Below the pieces are notes generated by a model, which saw nothing but the letters and a program-made list of their open reading frames with translations, was not told the origin of the DNA and made no database searches. Source: Haematococcus lacustris (lineage: Eukaryota > Chlorophyta > Chlorophyceae > Chlamydomonadales > Haematococcaceae). Taken from it: a stretch of DNA of 64,000 bases. The stretch is taken from positions 1,756,231 to 1,820,230 of the forward strand of contig JASKMD010000017.1 of the NCBI GenBank assembly GCA_030144725.1, written 5' to 3'. Made by a program: the position numbers and the translations under genes. Below, in pieces: positions 36,988 through 49,700 of this stretch (positions within the stretch are counted from its first letter, which is position 1; each line of letters starts with the position of its first letter).

Positions 36988-37033
36988 GTTAACACCATTC
37001 AGTGCCTCCTCATATCTGCAGAGAGGGCCGGGC
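36988..37033 (-). repeat. Copy of polymerase exon 5 and its acceptor
   Basis: GCCTCCTCATATCTGCAGAGAGGGCC with flanks repeats 14741-14786, i.e. the intron end and first codons (RYEEALN) of polymerase exon 5. It sits between the deleted Fanzor element and duplication copy 2. Possibly a captured or template-switched fragment. Confidence 0.6.
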
Positions 37034-37035
37034 AC

Positions 37036-39075
37036 TGACACCACCAGCACCTCCTGTAGAGGAATTGAATGTCGGTGCTTACAAAACATTTGAACTGCTG
37101 TTGCAATGACTGCGTGCATGCAGGTCAAATAGGCCCAGTGCAGGGCGCGGGCACAGGCACTGGCATCTATGAGCAAGCCATGGTGGTTGGCGTGCTGCGT
37201 GCCGCCACTAAGCGCAGCTCCCATGCCATCAAGCAGCAGGTGGAAAAGGAGGCAGCAGCTACGGCGCGGGCCAAGCAGGAGCTTGCTGACCAGCTGGCCG
37301 TCAAAGCAGGCGGGGCAGCAGGCACTCAAGCACCAGAGGTTGTGCCTGCAACAGGGACCCAAGAGGCAGAGGTTGGGCAGTCAGGCATAGCAGCAGGGAC
37401 AGCAGGGGTAGAAGGGGCAGCTGAGGCAGCAGAGGCAGCAGGTATGGCAGAAACAGCAAGTGCGGCTGAAGCAGCAGAGACAGCAAAGGCAGTAGGGGCG
37501 GCGGAGGTGGCAGGGGCGGCTGGGGCAGCAAAGACGACAGCCAGTGTGCCACAGCCCCCTGTGCCTCTGCCTCCACCACAGACAGTACAGTTAACTGTTG
37601 AGGAGGAGCAGACTGAGCAAATTGGAGGAGCAGTAGCGGTGCCAGCACCATCACAACAATCAGCACCAGTCATGGCAACGCCGACAGTAGCAGCAGTGCC
37701 AGCACCACAGCCATTGGCAACAGACACGCCAGTACGTACAGCAGCAGCAGCAGTGTCAGAGCAGCCTGTTTTGCCAGCAGTGCCGCAAGGTCAACCCAGC
37801 CCTGCTCCACACAGCAGCCAGCCAGCCCAAGTGCCACCACCAGCGGATCAACCGGCACTTGTTGTCGCATGGGATGAGCAGAGCGCTGTGTTGGCTCAGG
37901 CACAGCTGTTGCATGTAGCAACACATCAGACAGCTGAGGTGGGGCCAGCATCAGCGTCAGTCCCAGCACCAGAGCACTTTCATCCATCCACCTCTGCCAC
38001 AGAGCCCACAGCAAACGGTGGTTGCCATGGCAGCGAAGCACGAAGCTCTGACAGCCGTACTCCCGCCGACGACAACCCACCAACTGACTGTACATCGCAA
38101 GCCAGTAGCACGCAGGCAGCAGGGTGTGGTGACAGCACACGTGCAGAGCGCATCGTTCTGCAGGGCCGGCCTGCGTCAGATGGAGGCTGTGGCGATGCGG
38201 GTGAACAAGGGGCTAGAGGAGGCAACTAGAGCCGGGCATGGGTGTGGTGGTTGCTTGGCAACATCCTTTGCACGGGCCACGCTGCCATTGGCGCTGTCAT
38301 TGAAAGCTCACTTGCCATCACCATTGCGAACGGCTAGTGTAAGCTGGCAGGAATCATCAAGTAGCAAACTAATAGAGTTTACCCCACCCGAAAAATCCTA
38401 AGCATCTTGCCAGACGCATTTCCCATCGAAGGTCTTGCGGTGCCGAGTAGGTGGCTCACGTCACGGTGTTAGGCATGCGTCCGGTTAACCGTGCACGTCA
38501 TCCAAAACAAGTGAAACCTCCGCATAGCCTTTGCGTTGCATGAACACATCTCTTCCTCGAGTTGAGATGATAGGTGCCAGGGTCCCTCGCCTCTGCCAAG
38601 GTCCAATGCTATCATACTGCACCTCTTGTGTAACTGGTGCGGAAACAAGGCATTAATAAAAGTGCTATTTTCTCAGCACGTCTGTCTTGTCAAACAGGCC
38701 GCTCCCACTCGCACTGTAGTGCCGCATGAGTGATTGGGTTAAGTCTTTGCTCCAGGCCGGAACGCAATCAGTGCATCATGCTGGCGAGTGTGCGCCCCTG
38801 CGCAGATGCAGCGTGCTCAAATGATGCTTCTCACAACATGTCATACACGCAAGGCAAAGATCCATACAGCCAACCAGGCAAAGCCAGTTGCAGCGAAGCC
38901 CAACAGGTCACTCATTGTGTGCATCACGTGCAGGCATGGTCCACACTCCCTTCCAACTCCTTCCTGCCAGCTCCCTGCCGACTATCAACTCCCTTTTCCA
39001 ACTCTAGCCTCCCTCTTGCCGCCTCCCTGCCATTTCCCTGCCGACTCCCTCCTACCTCTGGTATGCCTCCATGTC
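37036..39075. repeat. Segmental duplication, copy 2
   Basis: See 34021-36065. Copy 2 is contiguous with the intact downstream gene (38841-43104), so it keeps the original right flank. Confidence 0.95.
37124..38229 (+). pseudogene. Orphan copy of the FIST terminal exon
   Basis: Same acceptor (GCATGCAG), same start GQIGPVQGAGTGTGIYEQ and same Ala/Gln-rich tail as 34109-35229, still open to its stop. No upstream FIST exons precede it, so it is a fragment, though it could serve as an alternative terminal exon of the FIST transcript. Confidence 0.7.
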
Positions 39076-42000
39076 CTTCATGAGCTGAGGGACTACGAGG
39101 TTGGGCTGAAAGCCGAGGAGCGCAGCACCCAGAGCTGCAGCCTCAGGGAACAGTTGGCCAAACAGGTAGAAGGCCTTGCGCCGCTCCTCCACGTCAAAGG
39201 AGGTCTGGGCAGAGCAGCAGAGCAGCAGTGGGGCAGCAGTGGGGTAGAGCAGTGACTGCATCACGGTGGCGGCAGAGTAGAGCAGACCCCAGGTTTCAGC
39301 TCTGCTTGAGTGGACATGCAGGAGAGGGCAGCGGCCTTAGCCCACCCTGCCTGTCCAGCCTTAGGCAAAGCTCCAACCTCATCCTCACATCCCATCCCCA
39401 CATATCCATTGTTCGCTGTTCACCCGGCTCATGTGATCCCAAGTGCCCTCTGTGCCCTAGCCTCGACCATACCTCACTATCACCTCATCCCATTACTGCC
39501 AAGCAAAGATGATGTTGGTGATGCTGGTGAAGATGGTGATGGTGAAGGATTGCCTGACCCACCTGTAGTGAGTCTGCAATCAGCGGGACCTCATTGCCCG
39601 TCATGGACAGCACTGGCAGCTTTTGAAGCAGACTGGTCAGTCGGATGATGGCCAGGACAGCCTCAGTCTCAGCACCAGGCACCCCAGCGGCCCCTGCCTT
39701 GATGCTCGCCAGGGCCTAGGCAGACAAGGGTGAGGACATCAAACAGGGCATGGCATTGGCTTTCAAGCGCAAGGCACATGGCTGCATAAGCAATGGTGGA
39801 TGGTTGTTGGGCTCACGACATCTGCAGTAGGTGCAGGCGCCAAGGTGCCAAGCAGCCATACCAGGCTGACAATCACTATAGGTGCAAACCCACCATCACA
39901 AGCATCATCATCACCATCACCATCATCAGGTGCCAGGGTGTTTTCTACACACAGGCACTACCACGGGCAGCTGTCTCCCGTTCAGCTTCTCTACTATCCT
40001 CCACAACCTGCATGCATTTGTCCTGAGCCCATGTGCACCTTTGCTTGTGCACCTAGCCCTGGAGTGGGCTGCAGAAACTCCCAAATCTTAGAGAGGTAGG
40101 GCGACCAAGCAGCTCAATGGCTGACGGCTTTAGCGGTGTGAACTCTAAGCTCCACCTCTACAGCCCATCCAGGCTTCACAGCCTTACCCACCCCCTCCCT
40201 TACCCTATGTAGCCCTCTAGCAAGTGGTGTAGGACAACCAGGACAGGACAGGACAGGACAGCCAGGACAGCACCTCAAGGCAGCCAGGGCAGCCAGATCA
40301 GGTCAGGACAGGCCAGGACAGCACCTCACCTCCAGCAGACGGGCCCTTGTAGTGGCTGCCACAAGCCCACACACAGCTGCCACGGCCTTGTCCTCGGACA
40401 GGCCCAAGTCGTTGGCAAGGGCGGACAGGAAGCGCGTAGGCGGAAGGTCGCCCAGGTCTATGCCACTTTCAATGGGGTCGCTTGAATAGGACACAGCGGC
40501 CTCTACCGCGGCTCGGTAGATCGCGTCCCGCGAACCCACCGTCCGGGGCGACACGCTCACGCATCCTTCCTGGCAAAGCTGGCGCAGCTTTAGGATGTCA
40601 GACAATGCATAGTCCTGTCCGCGGTTTTTGTTTGTTTCGATGCGCGACAACAGCCGATCAGCGTCCGCCTTTCTCGCGGCCCGCGTAGACTGATCAGGCA
40701 CGAACCGGGGTCCCGGGTTCCACCTGCGGCAGCGCGGTACTGGCCGGCAGCGTCAGGCTATGGCAGTGTGACCGTGCTTGCGATGTGCAGGGCAGCGCAC
40801 CAGGAGGGCACCTCAAATGCTGCGCCCGCCAAAGGTGTTGACGTGCCGACGCTTGATGTAGCCGTGCCTGCAGAGACTCCATTTGTTGCGGAAGGTGCTG
40901 CGGCGGCAGCTATTGAGGCCAGCTGGTTGATGTCTCTGTCGCTGATCAGAGGGCGCGAAGATTCCACTGCGCTCGTGACGCTGTCATCAGCCACCCAGAC
41001 CTAAGCATACGAGCAGAGCACACAATGCGCCACTGTCCGGCCAAACGGTGTAGGTAACAGTGCAAGATCAGCGTGGCGAGAAGAGAGGAGTGAGGGGGAG
41101 GCTAGAAGAGGGGAGTGAGGGGAGTCTTGCCTCAGCCCTAGCACCACTATTTAACTTGAGCCAAGGGCAGCACGGGAATAGAAATGCCCTGCACCTCAAT
41201 GATCGTAGCGTCAGGTAGGCATCATACTCACAGGGCCTGCCCCACAGCGTGCAAGGACATTGCAAAAATGGGGACAAGTCAACACACAGGGTAGACATGG
41301 GAAGGGAGCATGCAGCTGGCCGAGTGAAGCGTGCCTGCTGCGCGTGCCAGTGAAGTGAGCCAGTGAGGCGTGGCCCTGGGTGATGAGGGCAGGCTGCAGG
41401 TGTGACCGTGTGACACCATCCCCTCCTCACTGCGCGACCCTATGAGTCGTTGACACATTGTGTTGCGGGAATGCAGGCGGTATTTGATCGAGCTGCCACC
41501 ATTGGCGAACGCCATGTGATGATGACAATTGCGCCACCCCAGAGAGACTTCCCAGCAGCTGCCTGCTTACCTTCTTGCCGCCCAGGGAGCGGTCATACAC
41601 CCATTTCCCCTTCCCTCTGCCTGGTTTCGAGCGGGCCGCCCCTGCTGCTGAGACCGCGGCCTTCAGGGCGCTCAGGGCAAGCAGGGCCGCGCCGCCGTAG
41701 ACTATGGCCGGGGCCATCTCGTGACCAGCGATCTGCAGTGCAGAGGCCGGCAACCAGCAGGGGGCGCTGAGCCTCAGGCAGCAGAGGGGTGCAGGGGGCT
41801 GAGGAGGTATGCAGACGCGCAGGTCAGGCCCCTGCCCATGACAAAACATCCCCTGCATAGCCGCGAGCTCAGTGAGGTGTGCACATGCCATGCCCTATTG
41901 CGAATGGCAGCACCCATGTGTACATGTTGCAGGGTTGCCTGTTTCTCGGCTGCTAGACTGACTTGTGCAGTGGCATACCCAATGGCTGCCACACTATGCT

Positions 42001-43104
42001 ACCCACACTCCTGCTGCCCCTCTGCTCCAGGGTGCCTGACCTGAATGGAGAAAGGCAGCGATGAGGTTCTTCGGGCCGCAGCCAGCTCCTTGGCAAGCAT
42101 CTGTGTGGCCAACATAGCATTAGCATCATGCCCGCATCACCTCGCCTTGCGTGCCCAGTGTCTTCAGCCAGCACCACTGCTAACCGGCACCAACTGTTTG
42201 CTGGCAGCAGTGGCCAACTGCTCGGCATCAAAACACAGGGGGAATGCTGCTGGCACGCCCTGCCATGCAGCATTGTGGCTAGTTTGCAAATGGCATGTGA
42301 TGGACCAGTGGCATTCAGGGCCAGCCGCCGGTGGTGCACCTAATGACGGAGAAGCTGTTACGAAGCTGTCATGAAGCTGCTCATGAGCTGCAGGGACGGC
42401 TGGTCTGTCACTGTGGGCTCAGCGCTGAAACTTCAATGTCACAAGCTGTGTGCCAGGAGTACCTCTTCAGCCTTCCTTCTTCGAGCTGCCTCCTCGCTTC
42501 TTCGCCTGGTTGCCTCCGCCTGACACAAGACAGCAGTTTCATGCTTGCCATTGATGTGTGGGTGTAGCCAGTGTGGGCGGTTAGTGAGCTCAGTCAAGGC
42601 ACGCTGTGCTGCCTTGCGCATGCAGTTTGTCTGCTAGGCTGGGCACCTCTTCTGCTTGTCGCCGCAGCTGGGCTGCTTGCCGCTGCTCCTTTGCTTTGGC
42701 ATCACCAGCTCTATCTTCCTCCTGTGGCACAAGTACAGGCTTAGGCTAGATGCTAGATACAGCAATCACACTGCCTTATGCTTTTAGCAGACCTCAACCA
42801 GCTCCGCTGCCCAATTGCTTGAGAACCGCTCGTCAAGCCTCCGGTAGTGGCGCCGGGGCCTCCATGCAATCTCGTGCGCCCTTGCGGAGTGCACGCCTCC
42901 CACCAGCGTGCTGACAATGATAGTAACGCCAGCTACTGCGACTAAGCGCGGCAAATCCGGGGAGGCTGCTGGGTTAGGATGTGATTGCGATGCGCATGAT
43001 TCGCTTGGACTGCTGTGGGCAGGTCGACAAGCTATCGACGTCGAGCTACGACCGGGTCCACACAGTGGCACGCTCCGCTTGTGCACTTGATGATGCAGCT
43101 TCAT
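38841..43104 (-). CDS. Predicted organellar membrane protein of unknown function, 10 exons, 528 aa
   Basis: Exons 43104-42793, 42721-42647, 42519-42463, 42100-42041, 41732-41571, 41000-40812, 40689-40330, 39715-39563, 39204-39056, 38910-38841. All but the last junction are phase 0 with clear GT-AG ends. The N-terminus is basic and Ser-rich, like a transit peptide, followed by a hydrophobic segment (VAVAGVTIIVSTLVGG). Residues 105-148 form an Arg/Glu/Ala coiled coil (RRQAEE, RRRSEEAARRRKAEE). A second hydrophobic stretch (APAIVYGGAALLALSA) precedes GKWVYDRSLGGKKVWVADD, the most distinctive motif. Exon 7 (DILKLRQLCQEG, AIYRAAVEAAVSY, LGLSEDKAVAAVCGL) and exons 8-9 are helical. The C-terminus ends in a membrane anchor (FAATGFAWLAVWIFALRV). 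I believe relatives exist in plants and algae but cannot name the family. The exon-6 donor (GAG|GTGCCC) is the least certain junction. Confidence 0.75.
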
Positions 43105-43759
43105 TTTGCAACCAATGGGAGCTGCAGGGTCGCACTCCTTCGATGTAAACTGCATGCAAAAGTGCAAAGTGCACAAGTCGCGGTTTGCAACATAACCACA
43201 AGTTAGTAGAAGGCCATCACTGCAAGCCGGGAGAGAGTTGATATATTATGATGCAGCACCCTACCGTTAACCCCTTTCAACTCTTTGTATACATTTGATA
43301 AACTCCCAACATCTCTTCATTGCATGATGTGTTCCATTGAGGGGGTGAGCCCCAGGGTCTACTGTGTCCTTTGTAATGTCCCTGAGCCTGCGGGAGCCAA
43401 CCTCCTGCACTGTTGCCTGACCCCCTATGGGGCATAATACACAGCTTATGGAGGCCTCGGGAGGTGCCACCGTGCGGGCACTGGGTGGTCTTCCAGGAGC
43501 ACACAGGAGCGTCATTGCTGGTCTTGATGCGGGGTGAAGGAAGTGGACAGGCTGCACCCAGTGGCACCCACCCAGTGGCCCAGAAGCAGACGGTACAAGT
43601 TGATGCAGAATTTCAGCTAAACTAAGTGTCCTCAGAGTGGCCTGACAACTGCTCACGTGTGCCTATGCCGAGCAGCTGTCACCAGCGTTGACTGCCTTTG
43701 ACTTTCTTTCAGCAGCTGATTGCTTTCAGCTGGTACTGCCAGGCCTGCTCGCGGCCATA
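43105..43759. other. Divergent intergenic region
   Basis: Lies between two divergently transcribed genes and must hold both promoters. Contains a copy of repeat S at about 43375-43435 (AATGTCCCTGAGCCTGCGGG...GTTGCCTGACCCC), shared with 9843-9900 and 44358-44425. A first exon of the coiled-coil gene could be hidden here. Confidence 0.4.
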
Positions 43760-46700
43760 ATGACGGTCGCATTAGCAAATGCGATGGAATTGAGCAGGCT
43801 GCACGACGCCTATGAGCCGGCCACAACCTCAGCTTGGCGAGCTGCCAGTAGAGCCTGTTGGATTGCCCTCAATAATGCATCCGACCACTTTGCAAGCTTT
43901 CTGAAGATGGGGGGTAGGATGTGATCAAAACCTGTGTTTCTTGGTTGCCTACTTTGAGAGCCACACATGCTTCCCTTCAACCCTGTGCAGGCCCTGATGC
44001 TCTCGTTGCACTAAACCACACACTTCACAAGCTCCAAAAGGAGGTGTCACATCTGAACAACGACAAGCAATTACAGCGATACCGGGCTCTGCAGCAGGAC
44101 CTCAAGGTAGGGTAAGCCAGACAAACAAAACTCGTTTACAAAGAACAACATGTTTGACTGTCGTAATGGCCACTAACACAAGGTAAGCCAGTTGTGAGGG
44201 TCTCCCCACATGGAAGCAGCAAACATATGACACTTGTGGGGTGGGGGCATACTTTTAGCTGGTCGCATGGGGCGAGATGCAGAGCCTGTATGTGGTGCAT
44301 CTTTGCTTCAAGTCCCGCTAATGTCCCTAGCTGACAGCCTCTAGAGCTACTATGGTCACAACAGTGTCCCTGAGACTGGCAGTGCCTGCCCCACATGTTG
44401 TTGCCTGACCCCTGAGGGGTCTCACCCCGTCTCAAGCGTGCCCAGCTAGTCTGCCATGACCGACATGCCCTGCATCACAATCAACCATCTGTCCTGCTGG
44501 TCAACCATGCATGTACTGCATTGTCACAGTCACGCAGTGTTCAAACCAAGATGCACAAAGCATCCCACCTATCCCTGCCCCCCATCACCAAGCAGCACAT
44601 GTATTCCCCTGCTAATGGGCAGGGGCTGTGTTATTTGTAATCCAAACTGAGTGTCTGTGACCTACAGCCGGCACCAATACCTGATTTCCTACCCCAACCC
44701 CTTGCGAGAGTCGGGCAATCGATGTTGGCATGGAAAACACGCTCTGATGTAAACAACAGCTCAAGCAACGCCTAGTGCACACATTCTACTGTGCTACAGG
44801 CTGCTGGGCTTGGGCCTGGGGTGCTCGGTCTCGCAGCTTCTTGAAGCACAATGCTCCAAGCAATCAATCACCAAGCAGCACTGCCCTAAGCTCATGCCAA
44901 AGGTCACCCCTCCTGAGTCACTCCATTTGAGACGGGGTGCCGTGCAGGAGCGGGACGCTGCCTATGCTATCATGCGCCAACTGCTGCGCAGCCATGCAGT
45001 GTCAGACACAGAGATTGACACGGCGTTGGATAAAAAGGTGCGGCATGCCTGTCACCCTCAAGCAGGCCAGCACCGCACTCAGCTATGGAGGGAGCCAAGG
45101 AGGGGTGGGGGCCCTGCCAGTTCTGCTGCCTTGCATGCGCACCAGTGGCTTTTCTTTCGTTTTGCCCAGATGCAAGATTTATAGCTCAAGGTGACATGGC
45201 ATAGATTCATACCCTTGAATTTATAGCTCGACCTTGCTTCAAGACATTGCTCAGGTAAAAAAATTAGCAATATATATGCTAATACACGCAAAACCGCAGG
45301 TCAAAGGTCCCATTTTATAGCGTAATGCACGGTAATGCAGCTCACAAAGCGACCATTTCATAGCATTTCACAGCCGCAGGGCACACAGGCGGTACTGTGC
45401 AGATTGTTAACATTCTCCCTCACCTCAATCCCCTACCCTCCCAATTCAACCTCCCTCGCCCTCACCCTCCTACCCTCCCGACTCAACCTCCCTCACCCTC
45501 ACCCTCCTACCCTCCCAGCCTTCACCCTGCCAGCCCCTCCTACCCTCCCAGCCTTCATCCTACCAGCCCCTCCTGTGCCTACCAGGTGCTGGCCGGCCAC
45601 CGCTTGTATGGCAGCTCCCGTGAGCTGCTGCTGCGAGAGAACAAAGCGCTGAGGGCGCTGGTGGAGCAGCGCAGCGTCACCAGCCACACAGCCTGGCCAG
45701 CGGGGCCACCCACCCGAGCAACCCATCGTCGACTCCCAGGTCTGGAACGAATCCCCGCTGCAGCACCAGGACCCGAAGCTGGCGGCCGCCCTAGCTCGGA
45801 CCATTTGAATGGCGACCAGGACAGGGGCGATCAGGCAGGAAGGCTGGGTGGTGCAGAGGGGGGTAAGGGAGGCAGGCTGCGGCCCCTTAGCGCTGGCGAG
45901 CAGGTTGTGGCGCGTATGCTGGAGGCGGGGCAGAACCTGCTGGAGGCGGAGCGGGGGTGTCAACTGCCGGGCGTGAGGAGTGTGGGGATGCAGGTGAGGC
46001 AAGGAGGGATCAGTCGAGCCGGGTGGTGTTAGGGTGGGCACCAGGGTGACTGAAGTGCTCACTAAACTGCTAACCTTCCCTCTCAACCTCTGCCCTGGCA
46101 CCTGCTCCCCTACCTCTGCCCTGTGGGTGAATCAGCCCAGGTTGATGACGGGTCCCTGAAACTGATGAGGACGCTTGAGGGCCAGGTCACCCTGCTGGCT
46201 GCTCAGAAGCTGCAGCTCATTCAGAAGGCAAGTCCTCCTGCCTCACCTCCTCTCCAGCCACGCATTGTGCACCCCGCAGTGGACAGAGCAGCAGTCTTGC
46301 AGTTGTAGTATTGCTGTTCATCACACAGCAGTAGAGCTGGCTGTGGTGCAGCAGTCCAGCAGTGGTTATCAGCGGCAAAGCAGTGGTCAGGTGGAAAGGT
46401 GGTTAGCACCGGCAAAGCAATACTTAAGCAGTGGGCTATCAGAAGCACCCCATTGATGTGATGCATGGTACTCTTGCAGGTGGCTGGGCTGGAGTCGGAG
46501 CTGGCCATTGCCATGCGCAAGACGGAGCTGGCTGAGGAAAGGGAGGCCGAGGCAAGGCGACAGAAGACGGAGCTGCTGACCCGTCAGGTGATCTGCATGG
46601 TCACTGGGTAAAGTGACTTTGTTGGCCCTTGCTGAGCAGACCAGACATGGCTGGGTGTGAGTCTCTGCCCTGGTCCTACCCTGCCCTGCCCTGGTCCTAC

Positions 46701-49700
46701 GCTGCGCCACCCTACCTCTGCAGGACGACCTGGCCCAGGACCTGCGCAGCCACCTCGCAGCTGAAGCGGCTCGTGCTGACAAGGCCGAGGTAAGTAAGCT
46801 GAGGAGCGGTGAACTAGGCAGGGAGGGGATGGGACGGGCGAGGTAGGGAGGTAGGCAACAAGGAGAAACAGAGGAACAGAGGAGGAACAGAGGAGGAACA
46901 GAAGTAGAGGAAAAGCATATACCAGCAGAGGAACAGCGGCTCCCAGCGCTCAGTGCGGCTAGAAGCAGAGGAACAGCGCATAGTTACCCCACAAATACGA
47001 GATGCGTTATCTGAGTCCGAGATTATTAATAATAGAGAAATCTGCCCTACTTGCGCCATTGCATAGATTCTGTAGCTTCCTTGTGATGAAACAAACTCGC
47101 AGCTGTGCTGTTACGACCTTCCCCGCCTTTCCACCAGCTCTGCTCGCCACTCCTTGCTTGGCCTCTTGACCGCAGCAGTGCTCACCCATGGTTGCAGGAG
47201 GATTGCCGCCAGCGGCACCGGTCACACCAGCAGCTGCAGCAGCAACTGAGCCAGCTGCAGGGCCAGCTGCAAGAGGCCTTGGCGGCCAGGGCAGCTGCCC
47301 TGAACAGCCTCAGTGAGAAAGACAAGCAGGTGATTACTGCCACCGTAGCTCACATGCTTGGCACCTCGGGGCAACATGGTCATCATTGCAGGTGACACGA
47401 GCGGCAGCAGCACCAGCAGTGACAACAGCAGCAGCACCAGCATCAGCACCAGCAGCAGCACCAGCACCAGCAATTACAACAGCAGGTTCATCAGCAGCAT
47501 CACAAGCAATGACAACAGCAGCATCCCCTTCGTATCTGCATTGCTGTCATTGTCGCCAGCACCTCCACTTTCCTCGTACAATTACATTAGATATGGACAT
47601 GTCAGGCACATGCCCTGATGTATGTATTATTGTCCAAAGCAAAGCTATTACGGGGATGTGATGAGAAAAGTCCAGGCTTGGTAAGGTGATTTGTGGTGAA
47701 CGCAGGTGGAGCTGCTTAGCCGCTTGCACAAGGAGCAGCAGGCCGCCCTGCAGGCCATGGGCCAAAGCCTGAGTGGTGCGCAGGATAAGGCGAGCCGCAA
47801 GCTGCAGGCAGCGCTGCAAGCAATGCAGCGGGAGCACAAGCTGACCCTGGCAGGTGGGTGGGATTTAGCCTGGGGGTCAGCCTGCAGCTGTGCCAACCTC
47901 ACTCAGTGCTGTCAGCCTGTGTTCCAAGACTCAACGCCGACCCTGAGTGGGACATGGGACCCTGAACAGGGCAACCCAGCTGATTCTGTGCTGATGGTGA
48001 GATGGGGCTGTCGTGCAGCTTGTGCCAAGCAGACACAGGCTGCCAAGGGTCCTTGTGGGATGGTGGGAGCGGCAACTGGGTGTGGATCAGTGGATTGCGT
48101 AATACATAACGATCGGAACCAGAAGCTTGTTTTTTAGGCCTGGCTTTCGTTACCAAACGGATCCTTTCGTTGGCTGGCCCTCGGCTGCATCGTAACCGAA
48201 AATTGTTTTTTGTGTATACCGTACTATCTCTTTTGATTCGCGAGGCCCCGAAAAATAAAATTAAATACTCTTTCCCGAACCAGAAAAAAACCGAACCAGA
48301 AAATTGTTTATTTCTTCCTGATGCAAACAATGCTGCAAAACACAGTTCTGAGGATGTGGGTGTGCTTATAAATATTCTAGGCTGTCATACCTTGCATACC
48401 ATGTCAATCCTCCATGGTTCTAGCACCACTTGCACATGTCACCATGTCAAGCTGCCCGGTCACCCTGTCAAAGCCAGTATGCACCGTGGGCACCGTGCAC
48501 ATTGGTAGTGTCAACGTGCACCAAGTCACCAAACCTTGACTTTGCACTAGATAGGGCACTGAACCTCCCCCATGGAGTCATGGTGCTCCTGTGGCTGCTT
48601 GCAGTGCCGGCATATCTCTGCATCCTCCTCTGAACACTCAAACTTGCGTGCCCTTGCAGTCACCCATGCCGCAGCTTTGGCCAAGGCGAAGACCCCAGCA
48701 GCTGACTTGGTGCGGCCAGCCACCCCGGCTGCTGACCTGGTGCGGCCAGCCACACCGGCTGCTGCCCTAGCCTGGCCAACCACCCCAACAGCTGACTTCT
48801 TGCAGCCAGCCACCCCGGCTGCTAACTTGCTAACTACCCACTCCTCGTTGTTGGCACTGCCATCAGCGCTGTTGCTGTTGTCGCCGCTGCTGTTGCTGGC
48901 CCGACGCTTCGCGACAGCCGCATCTTCACGATCGAGAGCCCTTCGATGGAGCATTTCATCGTGCTGGTCAACCTGGCGTTGCAAATTTTCGGCTGCGTCG
49001 TTGGCACTGATGCCACGGACCACGAAGAGGTCCATCGCAACACCATTTACGCAGGTCAAATAATTGTTTGACCACTTCGCGATTCAGTCATAAACCACAT
49101 TGTTTACTCGTTCGCGATTTCGCGAGGCCAAAAAAACGATTCGCGGACGCGAATCAAAAGAGAGAGTACGGTAATATGTGTATAAAATAGTTTTGGCATA
49201 GGAAAGTGCTGCGACACTTGTTTTTCTGGCAGCCTCTGCCCACACAAGGCGGCACACTCACACCAGCCCCTCCAGCTGAGTCAAATGTGTTAGGTGCAAC
49301 CTGCCCGTGTGTGCTGCCTGTTCAGCACCTTGGCCCTCAACCTTGAGCCTTCATTGCAGTCGAACACACTAATTGTGGACCACTACAAAACAGTGTTTTT
49401 TCTGAGTAGTGTTCCCATCGCATGGCATGCTCATGGCCTATACATGGCATACACATGGTCATGGTCGCCTACCACCTACAGCATTGCCTGACCACGAGGG
49501 CTATGATGTAGAGTTGGCATGACAAAACATGCACTAAGGGTAAGCTGACGACACCTACTTATACCCAGGAGGCGATGTCACTCACTCTCGCACCTCCAAA
49601 GGGCACCTCCAAAGAGCACTTCCTAAAGGAGCCAGGGTACAGCATATACCAGCTCTATACCCAGCTCTATACCAGCATATACACATTATCAGCTCTATAC

